Of a stretch of 64,000 nt of DNA, positions 24,477 through 34,050 are shown piece after piece. Made by a program: the position numbers and the translations under genes. The notes below the pieces were generated by a model that was not told the origin of the DNA, did no database searches, and saw nothing but the letters and a program-made list of their open reading frames with translations. The DNA is from Cyclobacteriaceae bacterium (lineage in GTDB: Bacteria; Bacteroidota; Bacteroidia; Cytophagales; Cyclobacteriaceae): positions 1-64,000 of the forward strand of contig JANQEU010000046.1 of assembly GCA_028278225.1 (NCBI GenBank), written 5' to 3'. The stretch's first letter is position 1; each line of letters opens with the position of its first letter.

Positions 24477-26720
24477 TTATTCGTTAGAAGGGGTATTACT
24501 CATTTCGAACTCAAGGACGCCACCTTTCATGATCTCCTCGTGGGTGATAAAAATTCTTTGTAGTTCCCGGCCGTTTAACTTCACGGAACGAACAAAAACA
24601 TTCTCATTTGACTGATTTCCAGCTATGATCTTAAATTCCTTTCCATCTCCTAATGAGATGATCGCCTCCCCGACTTCAGGGCTACCCAGGATATATTCAC
24701 CTCCCACCGGATTCACAGGATAGAAACCTAAAGCACTGAAAAGATACCAGGCTGACATCTGCCCGCAATCTTCATTTCCGCAAAGGCCGTCAGGTTGCGT
24801 AGTGTAAAGCTCGTCCATGATCTGTCTTATAAGGCGCTGCGACTTGTCAGGGGCATTTACAAACTGGTATAAATAAGGAACATGATGTCCCGGTTCATTG
24901 CCATGCACATATTGACCTATATAACCCGAAATCCAATCAGGCAGCTGGTCGGAGGCCTGTTCTGTAACAAACATATCATCAAGTTTCTGTTCAAAAGCCA
25001 TGGGGCCACCGGTCAACTCAATGAGGCCTTTTACATCATGTGGAGCATACCAGTAATATTGCCATGCATTTGCCTCACAATAATCCTCCGGGTGATATGA
25101 AAGAGGATCAAATGGTACTTTAAATTGCCCTGTAGACGATTTGGCTCTGAAAAAGCCGGTTTCCGGATCAAAATGATTTCTATAGTTCATAGCCCTGGAC
25201 TGGAAGTGGTCATGATCTCCCTGCTTCCCCATAAATTTGGCTACCTGCGAAATGGCCCAATCGTCAAAAGCATATTCCTGGGTGAGTGATACATTCCAGC
25301 TCTGTTTGTCATAGGGAACGTAACCCAACTTTTTGTAGTCATCAATGCCAAAATTGTCCTGAAGTGCACTTCTTTTCATCGCATCATAAGCCATCTCCAT
25401 ATCAAATCCGGTGATGCCCTTCAGATAAGCATCGGCGATAACCGGGACCGAATGGTAGCCAATCATCATATCCGTTTCATTTCCCTGCATATTCCACACA
25501 GGTAACTGGCCGTATTCAGCATCAAAGTCCAACATTGACCTGATCAGATCAGGAACCCTTTCCGGGTGGACGATCGTCATCCAGGGGTGCAGTGCCCTGA
25601 ATGTATCCCACAGTGAAAAAGTTGAATATCTAACATGATCCTCGACCCGGTGCTTTTTGCCATCAGCCCCTTTGTATTCACCATTCACGTCGGAATACAT
25701 CGTTGGTGCCAGCATGCTATGATACATGGCTGTGTAAAACTGGACCATATTGTCTTCGGAAGTCCTGACCCTGACCTTACCCAGCTGCGCTTCCCACATA
25801 CTTTCAGCCTGTTTCCTGATTTTTTCGAAATCAAAATCATCCTGCTCCGCATTGAGATTCAGCAATGCATTTTCCGTGCTTACCGAGCTTACACCGGTTT
25901 TTATCAGAATTTCTTTCTCACCGTCGAAATCGAGTTCCGCCATTAAATTTAACCCCTGAATCTCGTCAACGTTGCTGAAATTATCCTCTGAAAAAAGCCG
26001 GTGGGTGAAGGGTTTCGAAAACCTGGAAACAAAGTATACTCTTTGGTCCTTTGCCCAGCCGGTGGACATTCTGAATCCTTCGATGGTTTGCTGGTCAACA
26101 ATTTTGATATAGCTGTCCGTCACCTTATCCCAGTTTCGGGTATAGCCAAGATTCAACCTGATCTTTGAGTCCTGTCTTTCATAACGATACCTCTGCAAGC
26201 CTGTTCTTGGTGTTGCGGTTAGCTCCACCGTAACTTCATAATCATCAAGGTAAACTTTGTAATATCCCGGACTGGCAGATTCGTTCCCGTGGCTAAATCT
26301 TGAGAAAACAGTTTCCTTACTATTAATATCATCAAGCCTGGCACGATTCAGTCGTCCGCTCACCGGCATAAATGAAATGTCGTACAAGTCTCCTGCTCCA
26401 GTACCACTCAGGTGCAAATGGCTGAAACCCGCAATCACTGAGTCAGGATAGAAGTAGCCCGAGATCCAATCCCATCCGTTTCTCCCATTATCCGGGCTTA
26501 ATTGAACCATCCCGAATGGAACCGTGGCCCCCGGATAGGTTTTACCCTTGCCGCCCGTTCCGATAAAAGGATCAACATAGGAGATGACGCTTGTTTCGGA
26601 TGTAGACTCAATCCGACTGCAGGAACCCATTAGGAGAAGCAATCCCGTAGTTATCGTAATGTAATATGTCAGTTTCTTCGTTTTCAATTTAATTCGGACT
26701 TCATCGGTGTTGCAACTCAA
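24477..26720 (-). CDS. GH92 alpha-mannosidase lipoprotein (a)
   Basis: The 747-residue protein has a lipoprotein signal (LLLLMGSC) and opens YVDPFIGTGGKGKTYPGATVPFGMVQLSPD, which is the GH92 N-terminal signature. The catalytic acid is probably the Glu in YCEANAWQYYW, and the base lies in GNEDCGQMSAWYLFSALGF. HGNEPGHHVPYLY is also present. GH92 enzymes are Ca2+-dependent exo-alpha-mannosidases, with alpha-1,2, 1,3, 1,4 or 1,6 preference. The acid is Glu, not the Gln reported for the mannosyl-phosphate-uncapping member. Its start overlaps the preceding GH92 stop by 4 bases. Confidence 0.95.
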   Translation of the reverse strand: MSCNTDEVRIKLKTKKLTYYITITTGLLLLMGSCSRIESTSETSVISYVDPFIGTGGKGKTYPGATVPFGMVQLSPDNGRNGWDWISGYFYPDSVIAGFSHLHLSGTGAGDLYDISFMPVSGRLNRARLDDINSKETVFSRFSHGNESASPGYYKVYLDDYEVTVELTATPRTGLQRYRYERQDSKIRLNLGYTRNWDKVTDSYIKIVDQQTIEGFRMSTGWAKDQRVYFVSRFSKPFTHRLFSEDNFSNVDEIQGLNLMAELDFDGEKEILIKTGVSSVSTENALLNLNAEQDDFDFEKIRKQAESMWEAQLGKVRVRTSEDNMVQFYTAMYHSMLAPTMYSDVNGEYKGADGKKHRVEDHVRYSTFSLWDTFRALHPWMTIVHPERVPDLIRSMLDFDAEYGQLPVWNMQGNETDMMIGYHSVPVIADAYLKGITGFDMEMAYDAMKRSALQDNFGIDDYKKLGYVPYDKQSWNVSLTQEYAFDDWAISQVAKFMGKQGDHDHFQSRAMNYRNHFDPETGFFRAKSSTGQFKVPFDPLSYHPEDYCEANAWQYYWYAPHDVKGLIELTGGPMAFEQKLDDMFVTEQASDQLPDWISGYIGQYVHGNEPGHHVPYLYQFVNAPDKSQRLIRQIMDELYTTQPDGLCGNEDCGQMSAWYLFSALGFYPVNPVGGEYILGSPEVGEAIISLGDGKEFKIIAGNQSNENVFVRSVKLNGRELQRIFITHEEIMKGGVLEFEMSNTPSNE

Positions 26721-29032
26721 TTATCTTCCAGGGACAATGAATAAGGTACAGAGGCTATATCCGTAGCCCAATCACGATTTGGCTCTTCTCCCATCTCAAA
26801 TTCCAACCTCCCTCCGGACATGAGCGCATCGTAATCAATCCACGAAGTATTGAAAACAGAGCCATTGAAGGAAGCAGATTGGATATAAACATTTTTGTCA
26901 GAGTTGTTTTCAGCCTGTATTTCCACCTGATTCCCATTTTCTAACTTTATAACCACGCGGTCAAATAAGGGGCTTCCGATCACGTATTGGGGTATACCCG
27001 GAGTGACCGGGTAAAAACCAAGTGCACTGAATACATACCAAGCGGATGTCTGACCATTGTCCTCATCGCCGCAATATCCATCCGGAGCAGGTGTGTACAG
27101 TTTGCTCATGACCTCCCTCAACCTTTGTTGAGCCTTCCAGGGCTGCCGCCCATGGTTATACAGGTAGATCATATGCTGAATAGGCTGATTGCCATGCGCG
27201 TAATTGCCCATGTTGACGATTTGCATTTCCCTGATCTCGTGGATTGTAAAGCCATAATAGGAGTCATCAAAAACAGGTGGCATGGTGAATACTTCATCCA
27301 GCTTGCCTGTGAAGTTTGCTTCCCCACCCATCAGGTCAATCAGTCCCTGAATGTCCTGAAAAACGGACCATGTATAGTGAAGACTGTTTCCTTCGGTAAA
27401 TGCATCACCCCATTTCAGGGGATTGAATGGTAATTGGAATTCCCCGTTTTCATTTTTACCCCTCATCCAGCCCGATTCAGGGTCGAAAAGTAATTTGTAG
27501 TTGAAAGCCTTCTCACGATATTTCAGGGCATCCTCTTCTTTTCCCAGAGCTTCTGCCAGTTTTGAAATATTAAAATCTGCAAATGCGTATTCAAGTGTCC
27601 TGGCGGCATTCTCGTTGATACCTACGTCATAGGGCACATACCCAAGATCATTATAGTAATCTACTCCTTCCCTTCCTACTGAAGAAACAGGGCGACCTTC
27701 TTCCACTGTGGCATTCTTGATGACTGCTTCATACAGCGTTTCAATATCAAATCCCCTGACACCTTTTAAATAAGCATCAGCAATATTTATTGCAGAATTC
27801 GATCCTATCATGACTCCCCGGTGGCCGGGACTCGCCCATTCCGGCAACCAGCCGGATTCCTTATATGTATTGACCAACCCTTCCATAATCTGGCTGTTGA
27901 GTGAGGGATACATCAGGTTGAAAAATGGAAAAACTGCCCGGAATGTATCCCAAAATCCATTATCGGTAAACATATAACCGGGCAATACCTCTCCGTTGTA
28001 CGGACTGTAGTGAACAGTTTCACCCTCCGCGTTGATTTCATGAAATTTTCTTGGAAATAGCAGCAATCGATACAGGCACGAATAAAATGTCCTGATATTA
28101 TCAATATTGTCGTCCGTAACCCTGATGCGGTTCAATTCTTTATTCCATGCTTCAAAGGCCTTGGTTTTGGTCTGATCGAAAGTATCTCCTCCAATCTCCC
28201 TGGAAAGATTCAGCTCTGCCTGGTCATGTGAAATAAATGATGAAGCTACTTTTACATGTACCTGCTCACCTCTTGTCGTTTTAAATCCAATAATTGCCCC
28301 TACATGATCCCCTTCACTTTCATTGGCGCCTTTTTTCAAGGTCCAGCCATCTTCCCATGTGTTTATGACCTCAAAATCCTTGTCAAATACCGCAACAAAA
28401 TAGTTATGGAAATTTTCCGGAACCCCGCCATGATTATACCGGGAGTAACCAATTATTTTTCGTTCTTCCGGGATGATCCTGACCATAGATCCTTTGCTGA
28501 ACGCATCGAGAATAACAAAGGAACTCTGGTTATCCGGAAACGTAAACCTGAAATGAGCTGCACGTTCAGTTGGTGACACTTCTACGGTTGCATCATAATC
28601 GGCCAGGTAGACATGGTAATAGTGCGGTGAAGCTTCCTCTGCCTTATGCGAAAACCAGGAAGCACGTTCATCTTCCTGAAACTTCAGGTCTCCGGTCACT
28701 GCCATCAGAGAAAATGCTGCATAGTCATTAAGCCATGGGCTGGGCTGGTGAGTCTGCTTAATACCGCGGATCTTGTTTTCATTGTATTTGTAAGTCCAGC
28801 CATCACCCATTTTGCTGGTCATGGGCGTCCAGAAATTCATTCCCCAGGGTGTGGCTATGGCAGGGTAAGTGTTCCCGTTTGACAGGCTGAACTTCGAATC
28901 AGTGCCCATGAGCGGATTTACATATTGAACCAGATCTGAAGGGGTTTCAGCAGGTTCATTATCCTGAGGATTACATGAACCGACAAAAAGAACAGCAAGG
29001 ATCAAATACAATATTCTCGTCATTGTCTTCAT
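26717..29032 (-). CDS. GH92 alpha-mannosidase lipoprotein (b), divergent
   Basis: The 771-residue protein has a lipoprotein signal (VLFVGSC) and opens YVNPLMGTDSKFSLSNGNTYPAIATPWGM. This is GH92 but far from the canonical GTGGxGxTYPGA opening. The acid is in FTEGNSLHYTWSV and the base in GDEDNGQTSAWYVFSALGF. The segment HGNQPIQHMIYLYNH replaces the HGNEPxHH of the other copies, so a different linkage or a substituted mannose may be the target. It overlaps the sulfatase gene upstream and the GH92 gene downstream by 4 bases each, in a tightly coupled operon. Confidence 0.93.
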   Translation of the reverse strand: MKTMTRILYLILAVLFVGSCNPQDNEPAETPSDLVQYVNPLMGTDSKFSLSNGNTYPAIATPWGMNFWTPMTSKMGDGWTYKYNENKIRGIKQTHQPSPWLNDYAAFSLMAVTGDLKFQEDERASWFSHKAEEASPHYYHVYLADYDATVEVSPTERAAHFRFTFPDNQSSFVILDAFSKGSMVRIIPEERKIIGYSRYNHGGVPENFHNYFVAVFDKDFEVINTWEDGWTLKKGANESEGDHVGAIIGFKTTRGEQVHVKVASSFISHDQAELNLSREIGGDTFDQTKTKAFEAWNKELNRIRVTDDNIDNIRTFYSCLYRLLLFPRKFHEINAEGETVHYSPYNGEVLPGYMFTDNGFWDTFRAVFPFFNLMYPSLNSQIMEGLVNTYKESGWLPEWASPGHRGVMIGSNSAINIADAYLKGVRGFDIETLYEAVIKNATVEEGRPVSSVGREGVDYYNDLGYVPYDVGINENAARTLEYAFADFNISKLAEALGKEEDALKYREKAFNYKLLFDPESGWMRGKNENGEFQLPFNPLKWGDAFTEGNSLHYTWSVFQDIQGLIDLMGGEANFTGKLDEVFTMPPVFDDSYYGFTIHEIREMQIVNMGNYAHGNQPIQHMIYLYNHGRQPWKAQQRLREVMSKLYTPAPDGYCGDEDNGQTSAWYVFSALGFYPVTPGIPQYVIGSPLFDRVVIKLENGNQVEIQAENNSDKNVYIQSASFNGSVFNTSWIDYDALMSGGRLEFEMGEEPNRDWATDIASVPYSLSLEDN

Positions 29033-30810
29033 TTTTTATGGATCTCTACAAGAAATGGAAAGAATCGCTTCCAGTCAGGCCAGTCTCCGGTTATCAGCTG
29101 AGGGATCAATCGAGCTTTACCCGGCGGAATGTAGACATTTTCCATCTTAAATTCCATGAAATCCCTTTCACTTGTATTTATTGCATGTAAAACCGCCCCT
29201 ACCTGGAGTTTCATCAATCCGCCATTCATAGATTCATTGAATTTAAACACAAAATCATAATATCCTCCTTCCTCAAACGCAACTTCCCAGTATCCGTAGA
29301 CCCCTTCGCTACGTGTCCATATGCCCTCATCACCTCCGGCATCATTTCTGTTCAAAATAACCGGATTTTCATACACTGGATTTACTACGGCTCCCGGTTG
29401 ATCCACAAGGTTGGGACTGGTAACAATTTCCCGGTACCATTTATCCATATTGGATTTTAGATCCGAAACCATATCCGGATATTGAGCGGAAAGATCATTT
29501 TGTTCGAAAGGATCATCGGCCAGGTTAAATAATTCAAAGCCGGTAACAGGATCAAGTTCCCTGTTTACACCTACCAGTTTATAGTTGCCCCGGATCAAGG
29601 TCATGTTCTGATACCTGACGGGGTAACGTCTGTTCCAATAGAAATTGATATCCCGGTCACTCCATTCGGGAACAGCTCCTTCTATCAATGGAAGAAGATT
29701 CTCACCATCAATGATCCGGTCCGTTGGCAAACTGGCACCGCATAACGCTGCCAGAGTGGGCATAACATCCATGTGGGTTGCATTAACGTCGATTTCGCGA
29801 TCACCCTCAAACCTGGATGGTAGCCGCCAAAAACTCGGCACTGCAATTCCGCCCTGAAAAACAGACCCTTTATTCCCCCTCATTCCCGCACGATACCTGT
29901 TACCCCAGGGCCCATTATCAGTCATGAAAATCACCAGGGTATTTTCATTAAGATTTAATTCCTCAAGCTTGTCCAGGACCTTTCCCACATTATCGTCAAT
30001 ATTGGTAACCATGCCGTAGACCTTCCTGGCTATCTCTTTGTTTCTTTCATCCATCGATGGAAAAGGCCTGTCATCATCCTCAAACCCAAGGGATGGATCG
30101 ATCTCTTTGTACATGTCATAATACTCCTGTGGCAACTGAAGCGGATCATGTGGCGCGTTGAATGCCAGGTAGGCGAAAAAAGGGTTGTCTTTATTGCTTT
30201 CGATAAAACTGACCGTTGCATCCGTAAATACATCAGAACAATACCCTGAAGTGCGGACCTGTTTGCTTTTTTCCCACAGGATAGGATCAAAATAGCTGGA
30301 ATCTTTTTTGGGATAGTTGGGCCAGTCCCCGGGTTGGCCAATCCCGCCACCAAGATGATGAAGGGTCTCCTGAAATCCCTGGTCGTGAGGTCTGGACGGA
30401 TAATTATCTCCCAGGTGCCATTTACCAAACATGCCGGTGATGTATCCTGCGTCAGCAAGCATTTCAGCAATCGTCACCTCATTTGCCGCCATGATAGCAC
30501 CCCCGTTGTAAGTATCATGAATTCCCGTCCTGAGAGATTGCCTTCCCGTCATCAGACTCGCCCGTGTAGGGGCACATACGGGTGATACAAAAAAGCGACT
30601 GAACCTTACACTATTCCCGGCAAGGCCGTCCAATCTTGGGGTTTCAATATGCGGGTTACCATGAAAGCCAAGATCTCCGTATCCCTGATCATCAGTGATG
30701 ATGAGTATCACATTCGGCCTGGTAGACACATCTGTTGACTGATCCCGTACCGACGTGCAGGCACATATGATAATTACCAATAAGAACCACCTAAACCGCT
30801 TCGAGGTCAT
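29029..30810 (-). CDS. S1-family sulfatase lipoprotein
   Basis: The 593-residue protein has a lipoprotein signal (IIICAC). ITDDQGYGDLG supplies the metal-binding Asp residues, and Cys79 in VCAPTRASLMTG is the formylglycine precursor. FGKWHLGD and FMTDNGPWG are active-site segments. A C-terminal region after about residue 480 looks like a beta-sandwich (GYWEVAFEEGGYYDFVF) and differs from the other sulfatase's C-terminus. The enzyme desulfates a glycan, and the position is unknown. It is sandwiched between PNGase F-like and GH92 genes with a 1-base gap and a 4-base overlap. Confidence 0.92.
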   Translation of the reverse strand: MTSKRFRWFLLVIIICACTSVRDQSTDVSTRPNVILIITDDQGYGDLGFHGNPHIETPRLDGLAGNSVRFSRFFVSPVCAPTRASLMTGRQSLRTGIHDTYNGGAIMAANEVTIAEMLADAGYITGMFGKWHLGDNYPSRPHDQGFQETLHHLGGGIGQPGDWPNYPKKDSSYFDPILWEKSKQVRTSGYCSDVFTDATVSFIESNKDNPFFAYLAFNAPHDPLQLPQEYYDMYKEIDPSLGFEDDDRPFPSMDERNKEIARKVYGMVTNIDDNVGKVLDKLEELNLNENTLVIFMTDNGPWGNRYRAGMRGNKGSVFQGGIAVPSFWRLPSRFEGDREIDVNATHMDVMPTLAALCGASLPTDRIIDGENLLPLIEGAVPEWSDRDINFYWNRRYPVRYQNMTLIRGNYKLVGVNRELDPVTGFELFNLADDPFEQNDLSAQYPDMVSDLKSNMDKWYREIVTSPNLVDQPGAVVNPVYENPVILNRNDAGGDEGIWTRSEGVYGYWEVAFEEGGYYDFVFKFNESMNGGLMKLQVGAVLHAINTSERDFMEFKMENVYIPPGKARLIPQLITGDWPDWKRFFPFLVEIHKK

Positions 30811-30811
30811 A

Positions 30812-31813
30812 TTATTCGCTATAAATGATAAACTGGATCTCTATTTTGTAATGGGGTTCCGTGTGACCCTGATTGTTGAAATTACAATCGTCCCCAATGG
30901 CACACGTTTCTCCTGTACAGGCCGGATTATCAGGCCGGCAAATGTTTTCATAGTCAGCTAAAACATACTGTATCGAGTTGGTACCTTCTATAAGATCCGA
31001 TGTGATATCAAAATCCATTGGGATTACAGAAGCACCGGGACACCATCCTGCCCTGGGATAGGTCCAATTACCGTTCTGAGGAGAACAGGGTGTCAATTCG
31101 CAATTATCTCTCCACAACTCATGGGATCTCGTGGAACTGTTAGCTCTCAAAGTATGGGTCACCTGGTAAAACTCAGCCGCGTTATTTGTATTACCCTGAC
31201 CATGTCCGGTATTGAGGACACGTACTTTTACACGATTACCCGTATTTTCAAAATCGGATGCCGGGATATCAGGCGGGTTGTTAGGGTCCCCGTAAACAAG
31301 CTGATCATTTTGGTATGTCTTGATCACGGCTATGTCACTGAATTCTGATTCACCTTTTTCATAGATCAGCCTGGATGAAACCAACCATCCCGGATTTACC
31401 CAGGTATCAATGAAGGAATGAACCGTTACTTCGCCTGTCAATATCGAACGATAGTCAGAAACATCAAAGGTCATTGAACAACCAACGCCATAAGGGGTGA
31501 TATAGCGAGCTATCTCAAGTGTATCCTGCCCTTTGATAATTCTCATCTTGGCAAACCTGTCCCAGGGGTCACATCCTCCGTCCGGACACTCAAGATCAAT
31601 TTCCAGCAAGATGGACCCAAAACCATTAAGATCTCCCGGCAAACTGAAATCCCGGACGACATCCCGAGTATTTTCATCATTTCCAAATGCCTGGTGAACC
31701 CCGTCGAGCATTTGAATGATCACGGGCTCATCGTCAGCTTCAGAACCCCCACACGCATTCACCGCCAGGAGAAAGCTGTATAAAAATACCGGGTGATACC
31801 ACGATTGAATCAT
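30812..31813 (-). CDS. PNGase F-like peptide-N-glycosidase lipoprotein
   Basis: The 333-residue protein has a lipoprotein signal (LLAVNAC) with acidic residues just after Cys21. The match to PNGase F covers both beta-sandwich domains. ECPDGGCDPWDRF supplies the catalytic Asp (Asp85, equivalent to D60). ARYITPYGVGC, AAEFYQVTHTL (Glu214, equivalent to E206) and NWTYPRAGWCPG also match. The equivalent of E118 is Asp136 (SFIDTW, where PNGase F has YTETW). The enzyme would cleave the GlcNAc-Asn amide bond and release whole N-glycans. Position is 3 bp after GH92(c) and 1 bp before the sulfatase. Comparison with PNGase F is from memory. Confidence 0.85.
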   Translation of the reverse strand: MIQSWYHPVFLYSFLLAVNACGGSEADDEPVIIQMLDGVHQAFGNDENTRDVVRDFSLPGDLNGFGSILLEIDLECPDGGCDPWDRFAKMRIIKGQDTLEIARYITPYGVGCSMTFDVSDYRSILTGEVTVHSFIDTWVNPGWLVSSRLIYEKGESEFSDIAVIKTYQNDQLVYGDPNNPPDIPASDFENTGNRVKVRVLNTGHGQGNTNNAAEFYQVTHTLRANSSTRSHELWRDNCELTPCSPQNGNWTYPRAGWCPGASVIPMDFDITSDLIEGTNSIQYVLADYENICRPDNPACTGETCAIGDDCNFNNQGHTEPHYKIEIQFIIYSE

Positions 31814-31816
31814 GAT

Positions 31817-34045
31817 TCAATTTGTGTTAGGTACCGAAGACATCTCAAATTGTAAGCGTCCGCCTTGCATCAGGATCTCATGCGTAATAAAGGTATCGGT
31901 GTAAGCCTGGCCATCGAGAGAGGCGTTCCCTACATATATATTTTCTTCTGAAACATTATTTGCCTCAATTACGAATTGTTTCCCATTTGGCAGGTTGATG
32001 GTAGCTTTTTCAAAAACCGGACTTCCAAAGTCATAGATGCCGCTGGCAGGGTTGGTTGGATAAAGTCCCATTGCCGAAAAAATGTACCACGCAGACATCT
32101 GTCCGCAATCTTCATTGCCACTCAATCCATCGGGCTTATCATCGTACATGGTATCCATGATCGTCCTGGCGGTTTCCTGGGTCTTCCAGGGTTTACCTGC
32201 GTAATTGTACAAGTAAGCTATGTGGTGGCTTGGCTCATTCCCATGTGCATATTGGCCTATTAATCCTGAAATGTCAACAGAAACATTATCCCCGGTGATC
32301 TCAGAATCTTCGTTGAACAAAGCATCGAGGTGGGTGGTAAATGCTTCATTTCCTCCCATGAGTTCAATCAGCCCTTTTACATCATGGGGTACAAACCAAC
32401 TATGCTGCCAGGCATTTCCTTCAGTGTATTCAGCATTTACTCTGTGTGAAGAGTATTTTGGGTCAAAAGGTGTTTTCCAGCTACCGTCAGCAAGTTTACC
32501 CCGCATGAATTTTGTTTCAGGATCATAGAGCAGTTTGTAGCTTTCAGACCTTTTCCTGAAATACTCATAATCCTCCTCTTTGCCCAGATCCCGGGCCATC
32601 CGGGCGATACACCAATCGTCAAATGCGTATTCAAGATTTTTCGTGACTGACTCATTTTCCAGGTCAGCAGGTATATATCCGTATTCCTTATAAAAGTTAA
32701 CACCCCGTATATCCTGCATTCCACTGGCCTTTATCGCCTCATATGCTTTTTCAACATCAAAACCTGTTATGCCTTTGAAATAGGCATCAACAATAACCGG
32801 TACTGCGTGATACCCCGTCATGGTATTGGTTTCATTTCCGACAAGTTCCCAAACGGGCAGGAGACCGTATTCATCGAAATGCGCCAGCATGGAATTTATG
32901 AAATCCGCAACCTGATCTTCATTAATAATTGTGTACAGGGGATGTGCGGCCCGGAATGTATCCCACAGTGAAAAAATACTGTACTTAGTGTAATCGCCGG
33001 CTTTGTGCACCAGACTGTCCGCCCCCTTGTATTCATTGAACGCATCACTGTATGTGATAGGTGCAACCTGGGTGTGGTACAATGCGGTGTAAAAGATCCG
33101 CTTCAGACGAGCATCTTCTGTCTTGACTTCAATTCGCCGAAGCACATCGTTCCAGGCTGTCTTCGCTTTGCGCCTTGTTTGCTCAAAATCCCAGGTTGAG
33201 ATCTCCTCCAAAGCCTTTGTTGAACCCTGGTTGCTGACAGTAGATATTCCAACCTTTAGCAACAATTTCTTATCCGGGAGATTCTCAAATGAGAAAATAC
33301 TTTTGCTTGCGATCCCCATGGTTTCAATGCCGCCAACCTTCTCTTCTCCTTCCACCAGTTGATATCCGGTAAAAGGTTCTGAAAAACGAATGGTAAAAAA
33401 TACACGCTGATCTCTCGCCCACCCGGTAGAATTTCTGATCCCGATAACCGTGGTGTCATTCACAATTTTGATATGTGTGCGGGTTGGGTTGTCCCAGTTG
33501 ACACGGTAACTCAGATCAAGCACTACACTGGAAGTTTGCATGTCATCAAATTGATACTGATGCATTGCCGTCCTCAGACTCGATGTTAGCGAAACCCTGA
33601 CGCGATTATCAGGAAGGTACACGGTGTAGTAACCGGGTGAGGCTTCTTCGTCATCATGGCTGTAGGATGATTTGTAATCATAATCCATCCTGCTTTCTAT
33701 TCTCTTGGTCAGGTCCACCTGATTTGATGTGGGCATGAGCAGGACATCAGCCAGGTCGCCAATCCCCGTACCACTTAGATGTGTTTGTGAAAAACCAACG
33801 ATAATGCTGTCGGAGTAGTGATATCCGGAGCACCAGTCCCACGCACTGATCCCATTATCCGGGCTGGGCTGTACCATTCCATTGGGCAATGTTGCTCCGG
33901 GAAAGGTATGACCATGTCCCCCCGTCCCGATAAATGGATCTACATATTGAGTGTAGTCCATGCCATCCGCATCTAACCTGTCGGATTCCGGCTGCTGTGC
34001 ACAACCGAAGACAATTAGTATTAATAATGATCCAAAGTTTTTCAT
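31817..34045 (-). CDS. GH92 alpha-mannosidase lipoprotein (c)
   Basis: The 742-residue protein has a lipoprotein signal (LILIVFGC). It has the canonical opening YVDPFIGTGGHGHTFPGATLPNGMVQPSPDNG and LSGTGIGDLADV. The acid is in YTEGNAWQHSWFVPHD and the base in GNEDCGQMSAWYIFSAMGL. HGNEPSHHIAYLYNY is also present. It is the closest relative of GH92(a) within the window. It should be an exo-alpha-mannosidase acting on high-mannose structures in the periplasm or on the surface. It sits between the symporter gene (5 bp) and the PNGase F-like gene (3 bp). Confidence 0.95.
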   Translation of the reverse strand: MKNFGSLLILIVFGCAQQPESDRLDADGMDYTQYVDPFIGTGGHGHTFPGATLPNGMVQPSPDNGISAWDWCSGYHYSDSIIVGFSQTHLSGTGIGDLADVLLMPTSNQVDLTKRIESRMDYDYKSSYSHDDEEASPGYYTVYLPDNRVRVSLTSSLRTAMHQYQFDDMQTSSVVLDLSYRVNWDNPTRTHIKIVNDTTVIGIRNSTGWARDQRVFFTIRFSEPFTGYQLVEGEEKVGGIETMGIASKSIFSFENLPDKKLLLKVGISTVSNQGSTKALEEISTWDFEQTRRKAKTAWNDVLRRIEVKTEDARLKRIFYTALYHTQVAPITYSDAFNEYKGADSLVHKAGDYTKYSIFSLWDTFRAAHPLYTIINEDQVADFINSMLAHFDEYGLLPVWELVGNETNTMTGYHAVPVIVDAYFKGITGFDVEKAYEAIKASGMQDIRGVNFYKEYGYIPADLENESVTKNLEYAFDDWCIARMARDLGKEEDYEYFRKRSESYKLLYDPETKFMRGKLADGSWKTPFDPKYSSHRVNAEYTEGNAWQHSWFVPHDVKGLIELMGGNEAFTTHLDALFNEDSEITGDNVSVDISGLIGQYAHGNEPSHHIAYLYNYAGKPWKTQETARTIMDTMYDDKPDGLSGNEDCGQMSAWYIFSAMGLYPTNPASGIYDFGSPVFEKATINLPNGKQFVIEANNVSEENIYVGNASLDGQAYTDTFITHEILMQGGRLQFEMSSVPNTN

Positions 34046-34050
34046 TGATG

